NCBI GenBank assembly: GCA_901457705.2
Contig: LR590083.2
Coordinates: 2,728,597 to 2,792,596 of the forward strand
DNA length: 64,000 nt
From: Beijerinckiaceae bacterium RH AL1
GTDB lineage: Bacteria > Pseudomonadota > Alphaproteobacteria > Rhizobiales > Beijerinckiaceae
Direction: 5' to 3'
Position 1 is the stretch's first letter, and every line of letters begins with the position of its first letter. The notes beneath the pieces are model-generated. The model had not been told where the DNA came from. It worked only from the letters and a program-made list of their open reading frames with translations, and did no database searches. This document shows, piece by piece, positions 1-10,460 of the stretch. Both the position numbers and the translations under genes were made by a program.

Positions 1-27
1 TTAACGAGTTCGTGCGAATTGGCGCGA

Positions 28-1614
28 TCAGTGTCGGAAATGTCGCGTGCCGGTCAGCACCATCGCCAGCCCGGCCTCGTCGGCCGCCTGGATGACCAGG
101 TCGTCGCGCATCGAACCACCGGGCTGGATGACCGCCGTGGCGCCGGCCTTTGCGGCGGCGAGCAGGCCGTCGGCGAACGGAAAGAAGGCGTCGGACGCGA
201 CGACCGAGCCCTCGGCGAGCGATTGCGGCAGGCCGGCCGCCTGCGCCGCCTCGGCCGCCTTCATCGCCGCCATGCGGGACGAGTCGATTCGGCTCATTTG
301 CCCTGCCCCGATGCCGACCGTCGCCCCGTCCTTGGCGTAGACGATGGCGTTCGACTTGACGTGTTTCGCAACCGAAAAGGCAAAGCGCAGGTCGGCCATT
401 TCCGCCGCCGTGGGTGCCCGCTGCGTCACCACCCGCAGGTCCAGGTCGGCGACCACCGCGTCGTCGCGACCCTGCACCAGGAAGCCGCCGGCGACCGGGC
501 GGATCGTCAGGCCGGGCGCGCGCGGGTCCGGCAGCGCGCCGGTCAGCAGGAGCCGCAGGTTCGGCTTGGCCGCAACGAGCGCGATGGCCTCGTCGTCGGC
601 CTCGGGCGCGACGATCACCTCGGTGAAGATCTTGACGATCTCGCGCGCCGCCGCCGCGTCGAGCCTGCCGTTCAGCGCCACGATGCCGCCGAAGGCCGAG
701 ACGGGGTCGCAGCGCAGCGCCAGCTCGTAGGCCGCGACCAGGCTCGTCCCGCGCGCCACGCCGCAGGGGTTGGCGTGCTTGATGATCGCCACCGCCGGCC
801 CGTCGGCGGCCGGAAACTCGGCGACGAGCTCGAGCGCCGCGTCGGTGTCGTTGACGTTGTTGTAGGAGAGCGCCTTCCCCTGCACCTGACGTGCGGTGGC
901 AACGCCCGGCCGCGCCTCGGCGCCGGCGTAGAAGGCGGCCTGCTGGTGCGGGTTCTCGCCGTAGCGCAGCGCCTCGATCAGCGTGCCGCCGAAGGCGCGA
1001 TACTTCGGCGCCGTCTCGCCGAGCACGCCGGCCATCCAGTTCGAGATCGCCGCGTCGTAGACCGCGGTGCGAGCATAGGCTTTTTGCGCGAGGCGCTTGC
1101 GCAGCGCGAGGTCGGTGCCGCCCTCATCCAGCGCGGCCAGCACCGACGCGTAGTCCTCGGGGTCGACCACGACGGCGACGTCGGCGTGGTTCTTGGCGGC
1201 GCCGCGGATCATCGCGGGGCCGCCGATGTCGATGTTCTCGACGCAGGTCTCGTAATCGGCGCCGCGCGCCACCGTCGCCTCGAAGGGGTAGAGGTTGACC
1301 ACGAGCAGGTCGATCGCCCGGATGTCGTGCGCGAGCATCGCCGCCTCGTGCTCCGGGTTGCCGCGGATCGCCAAGAGACCGCCGTGCACCTTGGGGTGCA
1401 GCGTCTTCACGCGGCCGTCCATCATCTCGGGAAAGCCCGTGAGGTCGGCGACCTCCGAGACCGCGAGACCGGCCTCGACGAGCGCCTTGTGCGTGCCGCC
1501 GGTCGACACCAGCGCGACGTCGTGCGCCGCGAGGGCGCGGGCGAACTCGACGATGCCGGTCTTGTCGGAGACCGAGAGCAGCGCGCGGGCGATGGGGCGA
1601 CGATCTTCAGACAT
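28..1614 (-). CDS. purH: Bifunctional AICAR formyltransferase / IMP cyclohydrolase
   Basis: PurH carries out the last two steps of de novo purine synthesis: it formylates AICAR with 10-formyl-THF and closes the ring to IMP in the cytoplasm. The 528-residue product has the usual PurH length. It opens with the MGS-like cyclohydrolase domain ([10 protein letters not shown] near residue 12, then STGGT) and continues into the AICARFT domain ([16 protein letters not shown]). The ATG at 1614 gives the standard MSEDR-type N-terminus. The start overlaps the TGA of mtaB by 8 bases (ATGTCTGA), so it is probably translated from the same messenger as dapF and mtaB. Confidence 0.97.
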   Translation of the reverse strand: MSEDRRPIARALLSVSDKTGIVEFARALAAHDVALVSTGGTHKALVEAGLAVSEVADLTGFPEMMDGRVKTLHPKVHGGLLAIRGNPEHEAAMLAHDIRAIDLLVVNLYPFEATVARGADYETCVENIDIGGPAMIRGAAKNHADVAVVVDPEDYASVLAALDEGGTDLALRKRLAQKAYARTAVYDAAISNWMAGVLGETAPKYRAFGGTLIEALRYGENPHQQAAFYAGAEARPGVATARQVQGKALSYNNVNDTDAALELVAEFPAADGPAVAIIKHANPCGVARGTSLVAAYELALRCDPVSAFGGIVALNGRLDAAAAREIVKIFTEVIVAPEADDEAIALVAAKPNLRLLLTGALPDPRAPGLTIRPVAGGFLVQGRDDAVVADLDLRVVTQRAPTAAEMADLRFAFSVAKHVKSNAIVYAKDGATVGIGAGQMSRIDSSRMAAMKAAEAAQAAGLPQSLAEGSVVASDAFFPFADGLLAAAKAGATAVIQPGGSMRDDLVIQAADEAGLAMVLTGTRHFRH

Positions 1615-2832
1615 GGTGGGCCGTGCCGATGAGGCGGCGACCGTCGTCGCCGGTGATGGTCATGGGGACGACGCGGCCGGGCGGAAGCGCGCCGGTCGCG
1701 ACGGGCGAGAAGTCGGGGGCGTGGCCGCGGCCGCCGCGCTCGACGAGCACAGGCAGGACCTGCCCCGGCGCGCGGCAAGGTGGCGGCGCAGCGCCGCGTC
1801 GCCGGCCTCGCGCAGCCGCGCCGCGCGCTCGCGCACCAGCGCCGGTGCGACCTGCGGCATGCGCGCCGCCGGCGTGCCTGGGCGCGGCGAGAAGGGGAAG
1901 ACGTGGAGGTAGGCGAGGCCGCAATCCTCGACGAGCGCGCGCGTCGAGGCCGCCATCGCCTCGGTCTCGGTCGGGAAGCCGGCGATGAGATCCGCGCCGA
2001 ACGCCATGTCCGGGCGCAGCCGCCGGAGCGTCGCGCAGACCGCGACCGCCTCGGCGCGCGAATGGCGCCGCTTCATGCGCTTGAGGACGAGGTCGTCGCC
2101 GCTCTGCAGCGAGAGGTGCAGGTAGGGCATCAGCCGCGGCTCTTCCGCGAAGGCGGCAAGAAGATCCGCGTCGGTCTCGATGCAGTCGATCGAGGAGAGG
2201 CGCAGGCGCCGCAGCGCCGGGACCTCGCGCAGGATCGCCCGCACGAGGGCGCCGAGGCGCGGGCGCTCCGGGAGATCGCCGCCCCACGAGGTGAGGTCGA
2301 CGCCCGTGAGCACGATCTCGGCGAAGCCGCGCGCGACGAGGCTTTCCGCCCGGGCGACGACATCGGCCGTCGGCGCCGAGCGGGCCGCGCCGCGCCCGCG
2401 CGGGATCGCGCAGAAGGTGCAGGCATGGTCGCAGCCGTTCTGGATCGCCAGGAACGCGCGGGTCGAGGCCGTGCTTTCTTCCAGCGGGCTCGGCTTTTCG
2501 TCCGCGCTTTGGCGGGGAGTGGGAGAAGGAAGAGCCCAGGCTCCCGGCTGAGTCTTCAGCCCGTTCGGCACCAGCCCGTCGATCTCGGGCATGCCGGCAA
2601 AGGTCTCGCGCTCCATCTCTGCGGCGCAGCCGGTGACGAAGATGGCGCGCGACGGCCGCTCGCGACGCAGGCGCCGAATGGCCTGGCGCGCTTGGCGCAC
2701 CGCCTCGTTGGTCACGCCGCAGGTGTTGACGACGGCGACGTCGCGCCCGGCCAGCAGGCGGCCGATCGCCTCGCCCTCGACGAGGTTCAGCCGGCAGCCG
2801 AAGCTCGCGACCTCGGGCTCGGCGACGCTCAC
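1607..2832 (-). CDS. mtaB: tRNA (N6-threonylcarbamoyladenosine(37)-C2)-methylthiotransferase MtaB, apparent frameshift
   Basis: This radical-SAM methylthiotransferase converts t6A37 of ANN-decoding tRNAs to ms2t6A. The N-terminal UPF0004 domain carries the cluster cysteines ([22 protein letters not shown]). The radical-SAM core has CDHACTFC (C-x3-C-x2-C). The reading frame breaks at about 1763-1768. Upstream of it the frame reads to RRHLAARRG; downstream a different frame continues as [12 protein letters not shown] to the TGA at 1607, which is the expected C-terminal TRAM-like segment. Restoring one G in the GGGG run gives 408 residues. The GTG start at 2832 overlaps the dapF stop (GTGA). I read the break as a one-base sequence error, though a real mutation is possible. 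Confidence 0.88.
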
Positions 2833-3698
2833 GCCGCCCGCTCTCGCAGCGCAGCCGCCAGCGTCGTCTCGCCCTCGAGCTCGACCGGGCCCGTCATGAT
2901 CACGTGATCGTCGGCGCGCCACTCGACCGTGAGCGTGCCGCCGGGCAGCGTCACCTCGGCCTTGCGCCGCGTGCGCCCCGTCGCCGCGGCGGCAACGAGG
3001 GTGGCGCAGGCCCCGGTGCCGCAGGCCAGCGTCGCGCCGGCGCCGCGCTCCCACACGCGCAGGCGGATCGTCGCGTCGTCCACCACCTGCGCGAAGGAGA
3101 CGTTGGCGCGCTCTGGAAAGGCCGGCGCGTGCTCGACCGGCGGCCCGAGGCGGCCGATGTCGATGCCCGCTGCGTCCTCGACGAAGAAGACGGCGTGCGG
3201 GTTGCCCATGCTCAAGGCGTAGGGCCGGCCGAGCGCGGCCACGGCCGGATCGTCGATATGGAGGTCGAGCGCCTTGAAGTCGTCGGCGCCGGAGCGCAGC
3301 GGGATCCGCGCCCAGTCGAACACTGGCGAGCCCATGTCGACCGAAAAGTCCCAAGTGCCGACGCGGCGGCACTCGAGCTGGCCCGCCTGAGTCTCCAGCC
3401 TCAGCGTCTCGCGCGGCGAGCTCTGCAGCATGACCCAGGCGACGCAGCGCGTGCCGTTGCCGCAGGCGCCGGCCAGCGAGCCGTCTACATTGTAGATGCG
3501 CAAAAAAGCATCGGTGCCGGCGGTGACGGGATCGTGGATCGTCATCAGCTGGTCGAACGCCAAGCCGGGCGCGGCGGCGATAGCGCGCGCCTCGTCGGCC
3601 GTCGGCACGAGGTCGGTGCCGCGCAGGTCGGCGACGACGATGGCGTTGCCGGCGCCGTTCATGCGAACGAGGTTGCGGATGGCGAGGGCGTCGCGCAT
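2829..3698 (-). CDS. dapF: Diaminopimelate epimerase
   Basis: DapF interconverts LL- and meso-diaminopimelate, the penultimate step of lysine synthesis and the source of the peptidoglycan cross-linking residue. Both active-site cysteines are visible: C79 in ACGNGTRC and the second in LACGTGACA. The family N-terminus FxKMNGxGN appears here as [12 protein letters not shown]. Starting at the ATG at 3698 gives 289 residues, normal for alphaproteobacteria. The open frame extends much further upstream, but that part is low-complexity antisense sequence. The stop overlaps the GTG of mtaB, and a dapF-mtaB pair is common in this order. Confidence 0.96.
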   Translation of the reverse strand: MRDALAIRNLVRMNGAGNAIVVADLRGTDLVPTADEARAIAAAPGLAFDQLMTIHDPVTAGTDAFLRIYNVDGSLAGACGNGTRCVAWVMLQSSPRETLRLETQAGQLECRRVGTWDFSVDMGSPVFDWARIPLRSGADDFKALDLHIDDPAVAALGRPYALSMGNPHAVFFVEDAAGIDIGRLGPPVEHAPAFPERANVSFAQVVDDATIRLRVWERGAGATLACGTGACATLVAAAATGRTRRKAEVTLPGGTLTVEWRADDHVIMTGPVELEGETTLAAALRERAA

Positions 3699-3844
3699 GC
3701 GCCGTTCCGACACCAGTTCGGCGCAGGGGTCAAGCGAAGCCGAAGCGGGTCCGGCGATCGGCCTGCGCATACGCCTGCCGACGTCTGGCGGAAGGTTGCC
3801 GCGACGTATATGCGGGCGCGGTGGCAGCGCAGCCCGAGGGTGAG

Positions 3845-4723
3845 ATGCAAGGCAAGCCGGTTTCAAGTCGTTGGCTCGCGCTCTGTGTCGCCGCCGTGCT
3901 CGGAGCGGCGCCGTTGACGGCCACAGCGCAGACCGCCCCGGCGCCGGCCCCCGCGACGACCACGCCCGCTCCCGCCCAGCCAACGGCGCCGAGCACCACC
4001 CCGCCCGCAAAGGCCGCGCCGGCGACCCCCGACAAGGTCGGCACGCCGCCGGCCGCTGCCCCCGCGACGCCCGAGCCCAAGACGCAGGCGCCCGCACCCG
4101 CGTCACCGACGACGCCCAGCGCAACGCCCGATGGCGCGGCGCCGAAGCCCCCCTCCGCCGCGCCGAACGGCACCCCGGCGGCGCCGCTCGCGCCCGGCGG
4201 CGCGCCGCAGACGCACGAGGTCGAGCCCAACGCCGCCCCGCAGACACCCGGCACCGCGACGATGGAGACGATCCAGGTGCCGACGCAGCCGATCGTCTTC
4301 GTCGAGGGCCACTCGAGCTACGACGACGCCTTCAAGTCGATCAAGGAGTCGCAGGCGAAGGTGACGGCGGCGATGGACAAGGCCGGCCTGAAGCCGGTCG
4401 GGCACCCGATCACGATCTTCACCGACACCGACGACAAGGGCTTCAAGTACCAGGCCGCGATCCCGATCGCCGCCAAGCCCGAGGGCAAGGCCGATCTGGG
4501 CGACGGCGTGAAGGTCGGCGACTCGCCCGCCGGCAACGGGCTCAAGTTCCGCCATCGCGGGCCGTTCGACGAGATCGATTCGACCTACGATCTCATCGTC
4601 GCCTATCTCGACGAGAAGGGCCTCTCGATCGACCCGCCCTACATCGAGGAATATCTCACCCCGCTGACGACCCCGGACGACCCCAAGACCGAGGTCGACA
4701 TCTACACGTTCATCAGGAAGTAG
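3845..4723 (+). CDS. Secreted Pro/Ala-rich protein with GyrI-like effector-binding domain
   Basis: The 292-residue product begins with a signal peptide ([19 protein letters not shown]..., likely cleaved after ATA-Q near residue 26). A Pro/Ala/Thr-rich low-complexity stretch follows, to about residue 140. The C-terminal ~150 residues resemble the GyrI-like small-molecule-binding (AraC effector-binding) fold: [16 protein letters not shown], then [22 protein letters not shown] and a closing DIYTFIRK strand. I chose the ATG at 3845 because GAGGG lies just before it; a GTG at 3821 is in frame. Finding this usually cytoplasmic sensor domain behind a signal peptide and a flexible stalk suggests a periplasmic ligand-binding role, which is inference. 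Confidence 0.8.
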   Translation: MQGKPVSSRWLALCVAAVLGAAPLTATAQTAPAPAPATTTPAPAQPTAPSTTPPAKAAPATPDKVGTPPAAAPATPEPKTQAPAPASPTTPSATPDGAAPKPPSAAPNGTPAAPLAPGGAPQTHEVEPNAAPQTPGTATMETIQVPTQPIVFVEGHSSYDDAFKSIKESQAKVTAAMDKAGLKPVGHPITIFTDTDDKGFKYQAAIPIAAKPEGKADLGDGVKVGDSPAGNGLKFRHRGPFDEIDSTYDLIVAYLDEKGLSIDPPYIEEYLTPLTTPDDPKTEVDIYTFIRK

Positions 4724-4829
4724 CGGGCGCTCTCTGCGGAGAGGTCGGCGACGGATTCATGGTAACCGACCGTCGGTGTTTCTCCCGACGGCGCCGCGTG
4801 CGAGGGTCGCGACAACCGCGGACCCAGCG

Positions 4830-5771
4830 ATGCAGAACGCCGCCTTCAAGAGCCACGACACTACGAGCCTGTTCCGCCTGGTCTCGAACCGCGCCGGGCC
4901 GATCTTCGCACTGTCCGGGCCGGAGGCGAGCGGCACGCCGCTCTTCTGCATCCATTCCGTGGCCGGCGACATCGAGGGTTTCGACAGGCTGGCGGCGGCG
5001 ATCGGCCCCGAGCAGCGCTTCTACGGCCTCCATGTCACCAAGACGCGGATGCGGCCGGACTGCGCAGCCTCGATCGAGGCCCTGGCGGCGACCTATGTTG
5101 CGGCGATCGACGCCTTCGCGCCGACGGGCCCGCTCGTCATCGCCGGCTTTTCCTGCGGCGCCATCGTGGCGCTCGAGGTCGCACAGCGCCTGCGCGCGCT
5201 CGGCCGCGACGTGCCGCTGCTCGTCGCGCTCGACGGCGCGCCCGACAACTCAGGCGCCGCCCTGCGGCGCCGCGACCCGCGCTACCTGCTCGCGCTCGCC
5301 CGCAACGTGCCGCGCTGGCTCGCTGCGCAGGACGCCGCCGACTGGTCGGTCCGCGGCCTGTCGCAGCGTGTCGTCAACCGCTTCGTCTTCGCGCCCGGTC
5401 GCGCGATCACGACGAAGGACGCCGGCACCGCGCATCTCGACTCCGTCTCGCGACTCGTCGACCGGCCGGAATGGCAGGCCGGCCAGCGCGCCTTCATCCG
5501 CGCGATGTTCAACGCGATGCAGGCCTATGTCCCGGCCCCCTACGACGGGCGCGCGATCCTCTACGAGACGCAGGCGCAGCCGCTGACCCACCTGCTCCAG
5601 CTCGCCCGCGTGTGGAAGGCCCTGGCGCGCGATCTCGAGATCGTGCCGCTGCCGGGCAAGCACCCCAGCTTCTTCCGCGGCGCGTGCACCGTCGGCGCCG
5701 TGGCGGCGCATCTCACGCCGGTCCTGACAGAGCTGCGGCACCCAGCTCCGCTCTTACGCCAGGTCAGCTGA
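4830..5771 (+). CDS. Thioesterase domain-containing protein (alpha/beta hydrolase)
   Basis: The product of about 313 residues resembles the thioesterase domains that release or edit non-ribosomal peptide and polyketide chains. It has the oxyanion-region motif PLFCIHSVAGD, the nucleophile elbow AGFSCGA (G-x-S-x-G), an aspartate in VALDGAP and a C-terminal histidine in PGKHPSFF. No NRPS or PKS gene lies within the window, so it acts alone or on another acyl carrier. The start is uncertain: an in-frame GTG at 4776 would add 18 residues, and neither start has a clear Shine-Dalgarno. It is followed by zwf on the same strand, probably independently transcribed. Confidence 0.8.
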   Translation: MQNAAFKSHDTTSLFRLVSNRAGPIFALSGPEASGTPLFCIHSVAGDIEGFDRLAAAIGPEQRFYGLHVTKTRMRPDCAASIEALAATYVAAIDAFAPTGPLVIAGFSCGAIVALEVAQRLRALGRDVPLLVALDGAPDNSGAALRRRDPRYLLALARNVPRWLAAQDAADWSVRGLSQRVVNRFVFAPGRAITTKDAGTAHLDSVSRLVDRPEWQAGQRAFIRAMFNAMQAYVPAPYDGRAILYETQAQPLTHLLQLARVWKALARDLEIVPLPGKHPSFFRGACTVGAVAAHLTPVLTELRHPAPLLRQVS

Positions 5772-5840
5772 GCGCGCACACGGCTTGACCGTTGCATCTG
5801 CCGCCCGTCATGAACGCGGGGTAGACACGGAGGCCTTGCC

Positions 5841-7325
5841 ATGACCAGCCGGATCATTGCCGTCGATCCCTTCGACCTGATCGTCTTCGGCGGCACCGGC
5901 GATCTCGCCTACCGCAAGCTGTTCCCGTCGCTCTACATGCGCGACCTCGACGGGCAGATCTCCAACCCGACCCGCATCTTCGGCCTGTCGCGGCAGGACC
6001 TCAACGACGCGACCTTTCGCACCACGGTCGAGGAGAAGCTGCACAAGTTCGTGCGCGCCGACGACCTGACGCCGGCCGCGCTCGACCGCTTCCTCGGCCG
6101 GCTGCACTACGTGCGCGTCGATGCCCTGGCGAACGCCGGCTGGGACGAGCTCAAGCAGAAGATCGCCGACGGCCTCGATCGGGTGCGGGCCTTCTACCTC
6201 GCCACGGCGCCGGAGCTGTTCGACCCGATCACCCACAAGCTCGCCGCGCACGGCCTGCTGACGCCGAAGACCCGAGTCGTCCTGGAAAAGCCGCTCGGCA
6301 AGGACCTGCGCTCGGCGCAGGCGATCAACTCGGCCGTCGGCGAGGTGCTCGACGAGCAGCAGATCTACCGGATCGATCACTACCTCGGGAAGGAGACGGT
6401 GCAGAACCTGATGGCGCTGCGCTTCGCCAACCTCTTGTTCGAGCCGGTCTGGAACAAGGCGCATGTCGACCACGTGCAGATCACGGTGGCCGAGACCGTC
6501 GGGCTCGAGGGCCGCGGCGGCTACTACGACACGGCGGGCGCGCTGCGCGACATGCTTCAGAACCACATGCTGCAGCTGCTCTGCCTCGTCGCGATGGAGC
6601 CGCCTTCGGCGATGGAAGCCAACGCGCTGCGCGACGAGAAGCTGAAGGTCCTGCGCGCGCTGGCGCCGATCGACGATTCCAACGTGCGCGCGCTTACCGT
6701 GCGCGGCCAGTACAAGGCCGGCGTCGTCGACGGCAAGGCGGTGCCGGGCTACCTCGAGGAGCTACCCGACAAGAACGAGAGCGCGACCGAGACGTTCGTG
6801 GCGCTGAAGGCCCATGTGCAGACGTGGCGCTGGGCGGGCGTGCCCTTCTACCTACGCACCGGCAAGCGGCTGCCCTCGCGGCTCTCGGAAATCGTCATCC
6901 AGTTCCGCGAGGTGCCGCTGTCGGTCTTCGGGCCGGCCTCGGGGCAGCTCTCGGCCAACCAGCTCGTCATCCGCCTGCAGCCGGACGAGGGCGTGAAGCT
7001 CTACCTGATGATCAAGGACCCGGGCCCGGGCGGAATGCGCTTCCGCGAGGAGAGCCTCAACCTCTCGTTCGCCGAGACCTTCAAGGGCCGCAACCCCGAC
7101 GCCTACGAGCGCCTGCTCATGGACGTGATCCGCGGCTCGCAGCAGCTCTTCATGCGCCGCGACGAGGTCGAGGCGGCGTGGACCTGGGCCGACCCGATCC
7201 TCGATGCCTGGTCGCGCTCGAGCCAGCCGATGGCGACGTACTCGGCCGGCGTCTGGGGGCCGTCGGCGGCGGTCGCGCTGATCGAGCGCGACGGGCGGAC
7301 GTGGCACGAGTCGCCGTCGCTGTAG
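5841..7325 (+). CDS. zwf: Glucose-6-phosphate 1-dehydrogenase
   Basis: Zwf oxidises glucose-6-phosphate to 6-phosphogluconolactone with NAD(P)+ and feeds the Entner-Doudoroff and pentose-phosphate routes. The 494-residue protein has the N-terminal nucleotide-binding motif FGGTGDLAYRKLFP and the active-site signature RIDHYLGKETVQN. The C-terminal domain ends with WGPSAA near the terminus. The ATG at 5841 follows an AAGG-poor leader but gives the standard length. The usual partners pgl and edd are not next to it, so the gene stands alone here. Confidence 0.97.
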   Translation: MTSRIIAVDPFDLIVFGGTGDLAYRKLFPSLYMRDLDGQISNPTRIFGLSRQDLNDATFRTTVEEKLHKFVRADDLTPAALDRFLGRLHYVRVDALANAGWDELKQKIADGLDRVRAFYLATAPELFDPITHKLAAHGLLTPKTRVVLEKPLGKDLRSAQAINSAVGEVLDEQQIYRIDHYLGKETVQNLMALRFANLLFEPVWNKAHVDHVQITVAETVGLEGRGGYYDTAGALRDMLQNHMLQLLCLVAMEPPSAMEANALRDEKLKVLRALAPIDDSNVRALTVRGQYKAGVVDGKAVPGYLEELPDKNESATETFVALKAHVQTWRWAGVPFYLRTGKRLPSRLSEIVIQFREVPLSVFGPASGQLSANQLVIRLQPDEGVKLYLMIKDPGPGGMRFREESLNLSFAETFKGRNPDAYERLLMDVIRGSQQLFMRRDEVEAAWTWADPILDAWSRSSQPMATYSAGVWGPSAAVALIERDGRTWHESPSL

Positions 7326-7423
7326 AGACCCTCGCCGCCGAAGGAATCCGGCCCAAAGGCGGCTAGGCGACGCGCGCTCAACGCCTATGCTTGCGGTCCC
7401 AAGCGAGCGGCATGGAGCGGAGC

Positions 7424-8152
7424 ATGACGAAGGACCTGGACGGCAAGGTCGCCGCCGTCACCGGCGCGGCGTCGGGAATCGGCCTCGCCAGCACCGAGGC
7501 GATGCTGGCGGCCGGCGCCCGCGTGGTGATGGTCGACCGCGACGAGGCCGCGCTCAAGCGACATTGCGACAGGCTCGGCAGCGCCGCCGTCCCGCTCGTC
7601 ATCGACCTGCTCGATCCCGCCGCCTGCGCCACGCTGCTTCCAAGGATCCTGGACGCTGCGGGCCAGCTCGACATCTTCCACGCCAACGCCGGCATCTATG
7701 TCGGCGGCGATCTCGTCGATGCCGACACCGCCGCCATCGACCGGATGCTGAACCTCAACGTCAACGTGGTGATGAAGAACGTGCACGACGTGCTGCCGCA
7801 CATGATCGCGCGCGGCACCGGCGATATCATCGTCACGAGCTCGCTGGCCGCGCATTTCCCGACCCCGTGGGAGCCGGTCTATGCCTCCTCGAAATGGGCG
7901 ATCAACTGCTTCGTGCAGACGGTGCGCCGCCAGGTGTTCAAGCACGGCATCCGCGTCGGCTCGATCTCGCCGGGGCCGGTCATCAGCGCGTTGCTCGCGG
8001 ACTGGCCGGCCGAGAAGCTCGCCGAGGCGAAAGCATCCGGCAGCCTGCTCGAGGCGAGCGAGGTGGCGAACGCCGTGCTCTTCATGCTGACGCGACCGCG
8101 CGGCATGACGATCCGCGACATCGTCATGCTCCCAACCAATTTCGATCTCTGA
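7424..8152 (+). CDS. SDR family oxidoreductase
   Basis: This is a classical short-chain dehydrogenase/reductase of 242 residues. It has the Rossmann motif TGAASGIG, the NAG of the NNAG motif (HANAGIY), the catalytic serine in TSSLAAH and the Y-x3-K pair in YASSK. The acidic residue after beta-strand 2 (VMVDRDE) suggests preference for NAD(H) over NADP(H). I chose the ATG at 7424 because GGAG lies ten bases upstream; an ATG at 7412 is also in frame. The substrate cannot be told from sequence. The gene converges with the transglutaminase-like gene at 8162. Confidence 0.9.
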   Translation: MTKDLDGKVAAVTGAASGIGLASTEAMLAAGARVVMVDRDEAALKRHCDRLGSAAVPLVIDLLDPAACATLLPRILDAAGQLDIFHANAGIYVGGDLVDADTAAIDRMLNLNVNVVMKNVHDVLPHMIARGTGDIIVTSSLAAHFPTPWEPVYASSKWAINCFVQTVRRQVFKHGIRVGSISPGPVISALLADWPAEKLAEAKASGSLLEASEVANAVLFMLTRPRGMTIRDIVMLPTNFDL

Positions 8153-8161
8153 AGCGAGCGT

Positions 8162-9001
8162 CTAGGCCGCCTGCAGCCGCTCCTGCAGCACGCTCTCGTC
8201 GACCTCGTCCGTCCACACCTTGAACACGTTCAAGAAATGCGGCCCGAACGAGGTGGCGAGCGGGATGTCGGTGGCATCGCGCCCTCGGGACACGGTGATG
8301 CGCCCGATGCGCGGCATGTTGTGGCGCGCATCGAAGATGTACCACTTGTGGTCGAGGTAGACCTCGAACCAGGCGTTGTAGTCCATCGGCGCGGGGTCCG
8401 GCGGGATGCCGATGTCGCCGAGGAAACCGTTGGCGTAGCGCGTCGGGATGTTCATGCAGCGGCAGAACGTCACCGCGAGATGCGCGAAGTCGCGGCAGAC
8501 GCCGAGCCGCTCCTCGTAGGCTTCGTAGGCAGTGCGGTCGGCCCGCGCGTGCTCGTAGCCGAAGGTCAGGTGCTGGTGCACGAAATCGCAGATCGCCTGC
8601 ACGCGCCGCCAGCCCGGCGGCACGTTGCCGAACAGGTTCCAGGCGATGTTCGAGAGCTTGTCCGTCTCGCAGTAACGGCTGCCGAGAAGGTACATGAGGT
8701 ATTCCGACGGCACCTCGTGCAGCGGCACCTCTCGTGCGTCCTCGACGACCGGGTCGGGCAGCCCGTCGCATTCGAAGACCTGGTCGCGCGAGATCCTGAA
8801 CTTGCCGGCCGGAGCCGTGAAGCGGCGCACGTCGTTGCCGTAGACGTCGCGGAACAGCTCGGTGCGGATCGCGGGGTCCGAAACGAAGTGGCCCTGCCAG
8901 CGCACCTGCCTGGCGTGATCGGAATGCGTGTCGAGAAGGCAGAGCATCTGGACCGGCTGCGGGCAGAAGAACTCAAGCTCGTAACCGTACCGGATCAGCA
9001 T
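8162..9001 (-). CDS. Transglutaminase-like family protein, catalytic His position altered
   Basis: The 279-residue protein has the bacterial transglutaminase-like architecture: a beta-rich N-terminal domain and a C-terminal papain-like core. The nucleophile is C169 in RLGVCRDFAHLA, and the acidic residue is in WYIFDARHN (D224). The position where the family usually has His (HAWFEVYL) is N209 here (DYNAWFEVYL). It may therefore be non-hydrolytic or may use another residue; this depends on my unaligned reading. Such proteins are thought to be cysteine peptidases or amidases rather than cross-linking enzymes. It stands alone, 12 kb from the related operon at 20.9-27.7 kb. Confidence 0.88.
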   Translation of the reverse strand: MLIRYGYELEFFCPQPVQMLCLLDTHSDHARQVRWQGHFVSDPAIRTELFRDVYGNDVRRFTAPAGKFRISRDQVFECDGLPDPVVEDAREVPLHEVPSEYLMYLLGSRYCETDKLSNIAWNLFGNVPPGWRRVQAICDFVHQHLTFGYEHARADRTAYEAYEERLGVCRDFAHLAVTFCRCMNIPTRYANGFLGDIGIPPDPAPMDYNAWFEVYLDHKWYIFDARHNMPRIGRITVSRGRDATDIPLATSFGPHFLNVFKVWTDEVDESVLQERLQAA

Positions 9002-9130
9002 CGGCCTGAGGCTCCCTGCGCGCGCTTCACATCTTGCGCACGGCCCGATGCAACGCGCAGGCCACGCTAACCCGCGACCGCGGGAAGCGTTGCACTTCGG
9101 AGCGTAGTCACTTGATTTTGCTAAGCTTGA

Positions 9131-10341
9131 CTACTCGGCGGCGAGCCCGGTGCGCATCTCGCCGACGAGAGCGCGACCCAGATCCTCGATGAGGTCGTCG
9201 GGATCCTCGAGGCCGACCGACAGGCGCAGCAGCCCGTCCGAGATGCCCATGCGCTGGCGCGCCTCGGGCGTCAGGCGCTGGTGCGTCGTCGTCGCCGGTG
9301 GGTGATGATGCTCTTGGCGTCGCCGAGATTGTTGGAGATCTCGACGATCTCCAACGCGTTGGCGAGCCGGAACGCCCCGGCCTTGCCGCCCTCGACCTCG
9401 AAGCTCACCAGCGTCGAGCCGCCCGTCATCTGCCGCTTCGCGAGCGCCGCCTGCGGATGGTCGGCGCGGCCGGGATAGAGCACGCGGCGGATGCCCGGCT
9501 GCTCGGCCAGCAAGTCGGCGATCTTACCGGCCGACGCCGTCTGGTGGGCGACGCGCACCGGCAGCGATTCAAGCGACTTCAGCATGACCCAGGCGTTGAA
9601 CGGCGAGAGCGCCGGCCCGGTGTGGCGCAGGAAGTTGTGCAGGTGTTCGTCGACGAAGGCCTGGCTCGCCAGGATGATGCCGCCGAGGCAGCGGCCGCCG
9701 CCGTCGACGTGCTTCGTCGCCGAATAGACCACGCAGTCCGCGCCGAGCGCGAGCGGGCGCTGCAGCAGCGGCGTCGCGAAGACGTTGTCGACGACGAGCT
9801 TGGCGCCGCCGCCATGCGCGATCTCGGCGATCGCCGCGATGTCGTAGATCTCGAGCGTCGGATTGGTCGGCGTCTCGAGGAAGGCGACCTTCGTCTGCGG
9901 CCGCATCGCGGCGCGCCACTGGTCGAGGTCGCAGCCGTCGACGAGCGTCGTCTCGACGCCGAAGCGCGGCAGCACGTCCTCGATGATGTAGAGGCACGAG
10001 CCGAATAGCGCGCGCGCCGCGACGACGTGGTCGCCGGCTTTGACCTGCCCCATCACCGACGCCGTGACGGCGGCCATGCCGCTCGCCGTCGCGCGGGCGG
10101 CCTCGGCGCCCTCGAGCAGCGCCATGCGCTCCTCGAACATCGCCACCGTCGGGTTCGAGTAGCGCGAGTAGATGAAGCCCGGCTCGAGGTTCTTGAAGCG
10201 GGCCTCGGCCTGCTCCATCGAGTCGTAGGAATAGCCCTGGGTGAGGAAGAGGCCCTCGGACATCTCGCCGAACGCCGAGCGCATGGTGCCGCCATGCACG
10301 AGCGTCGTTGCGGGTCGCAGGGGCGTCCTCGACTTGTCCAT
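9131..10341 (-). CDS. metZ: O-succinylhomoserine sulfhydrylase, apparent frameshift
   Basis: MetZ is a PLP enzyme that makes homocysteine directly from O-succinylhomoserine and sulfide in methionine synthesis. The Cys/Met-metabolism PLP family features are clear: SRYSNPT, the PLP-lysine motif [12 protein letters not shown] and [12 protein letters not shown]. The frame breaks at about 9295-9299, where one C is missing from ACCCACC-CGGCG. Past the break another frame continues as [13 protein letters not shown] and [14 protein letters not shown] to the TAG at 9131. Repairing the base gives 403 residues, the family length. I chose the ATG at 10341 ([10 protein letters not shown]), which matches typical MetZ starts. 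A one-base sequence error is more likely than a pseudogene. Confidence 0.88.
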
Positions 10342-10460
10342 CACCTTGCTCTCAAGCCATCGATCAAGCGCCGACATGTGCCACAGGTCGGACGGGATTG
10401 GCAGGGTTTTTTCCGCCGCGCGGGCCAGGATTGCCACCCGCCCACGGCCAAGCTAGCTTT

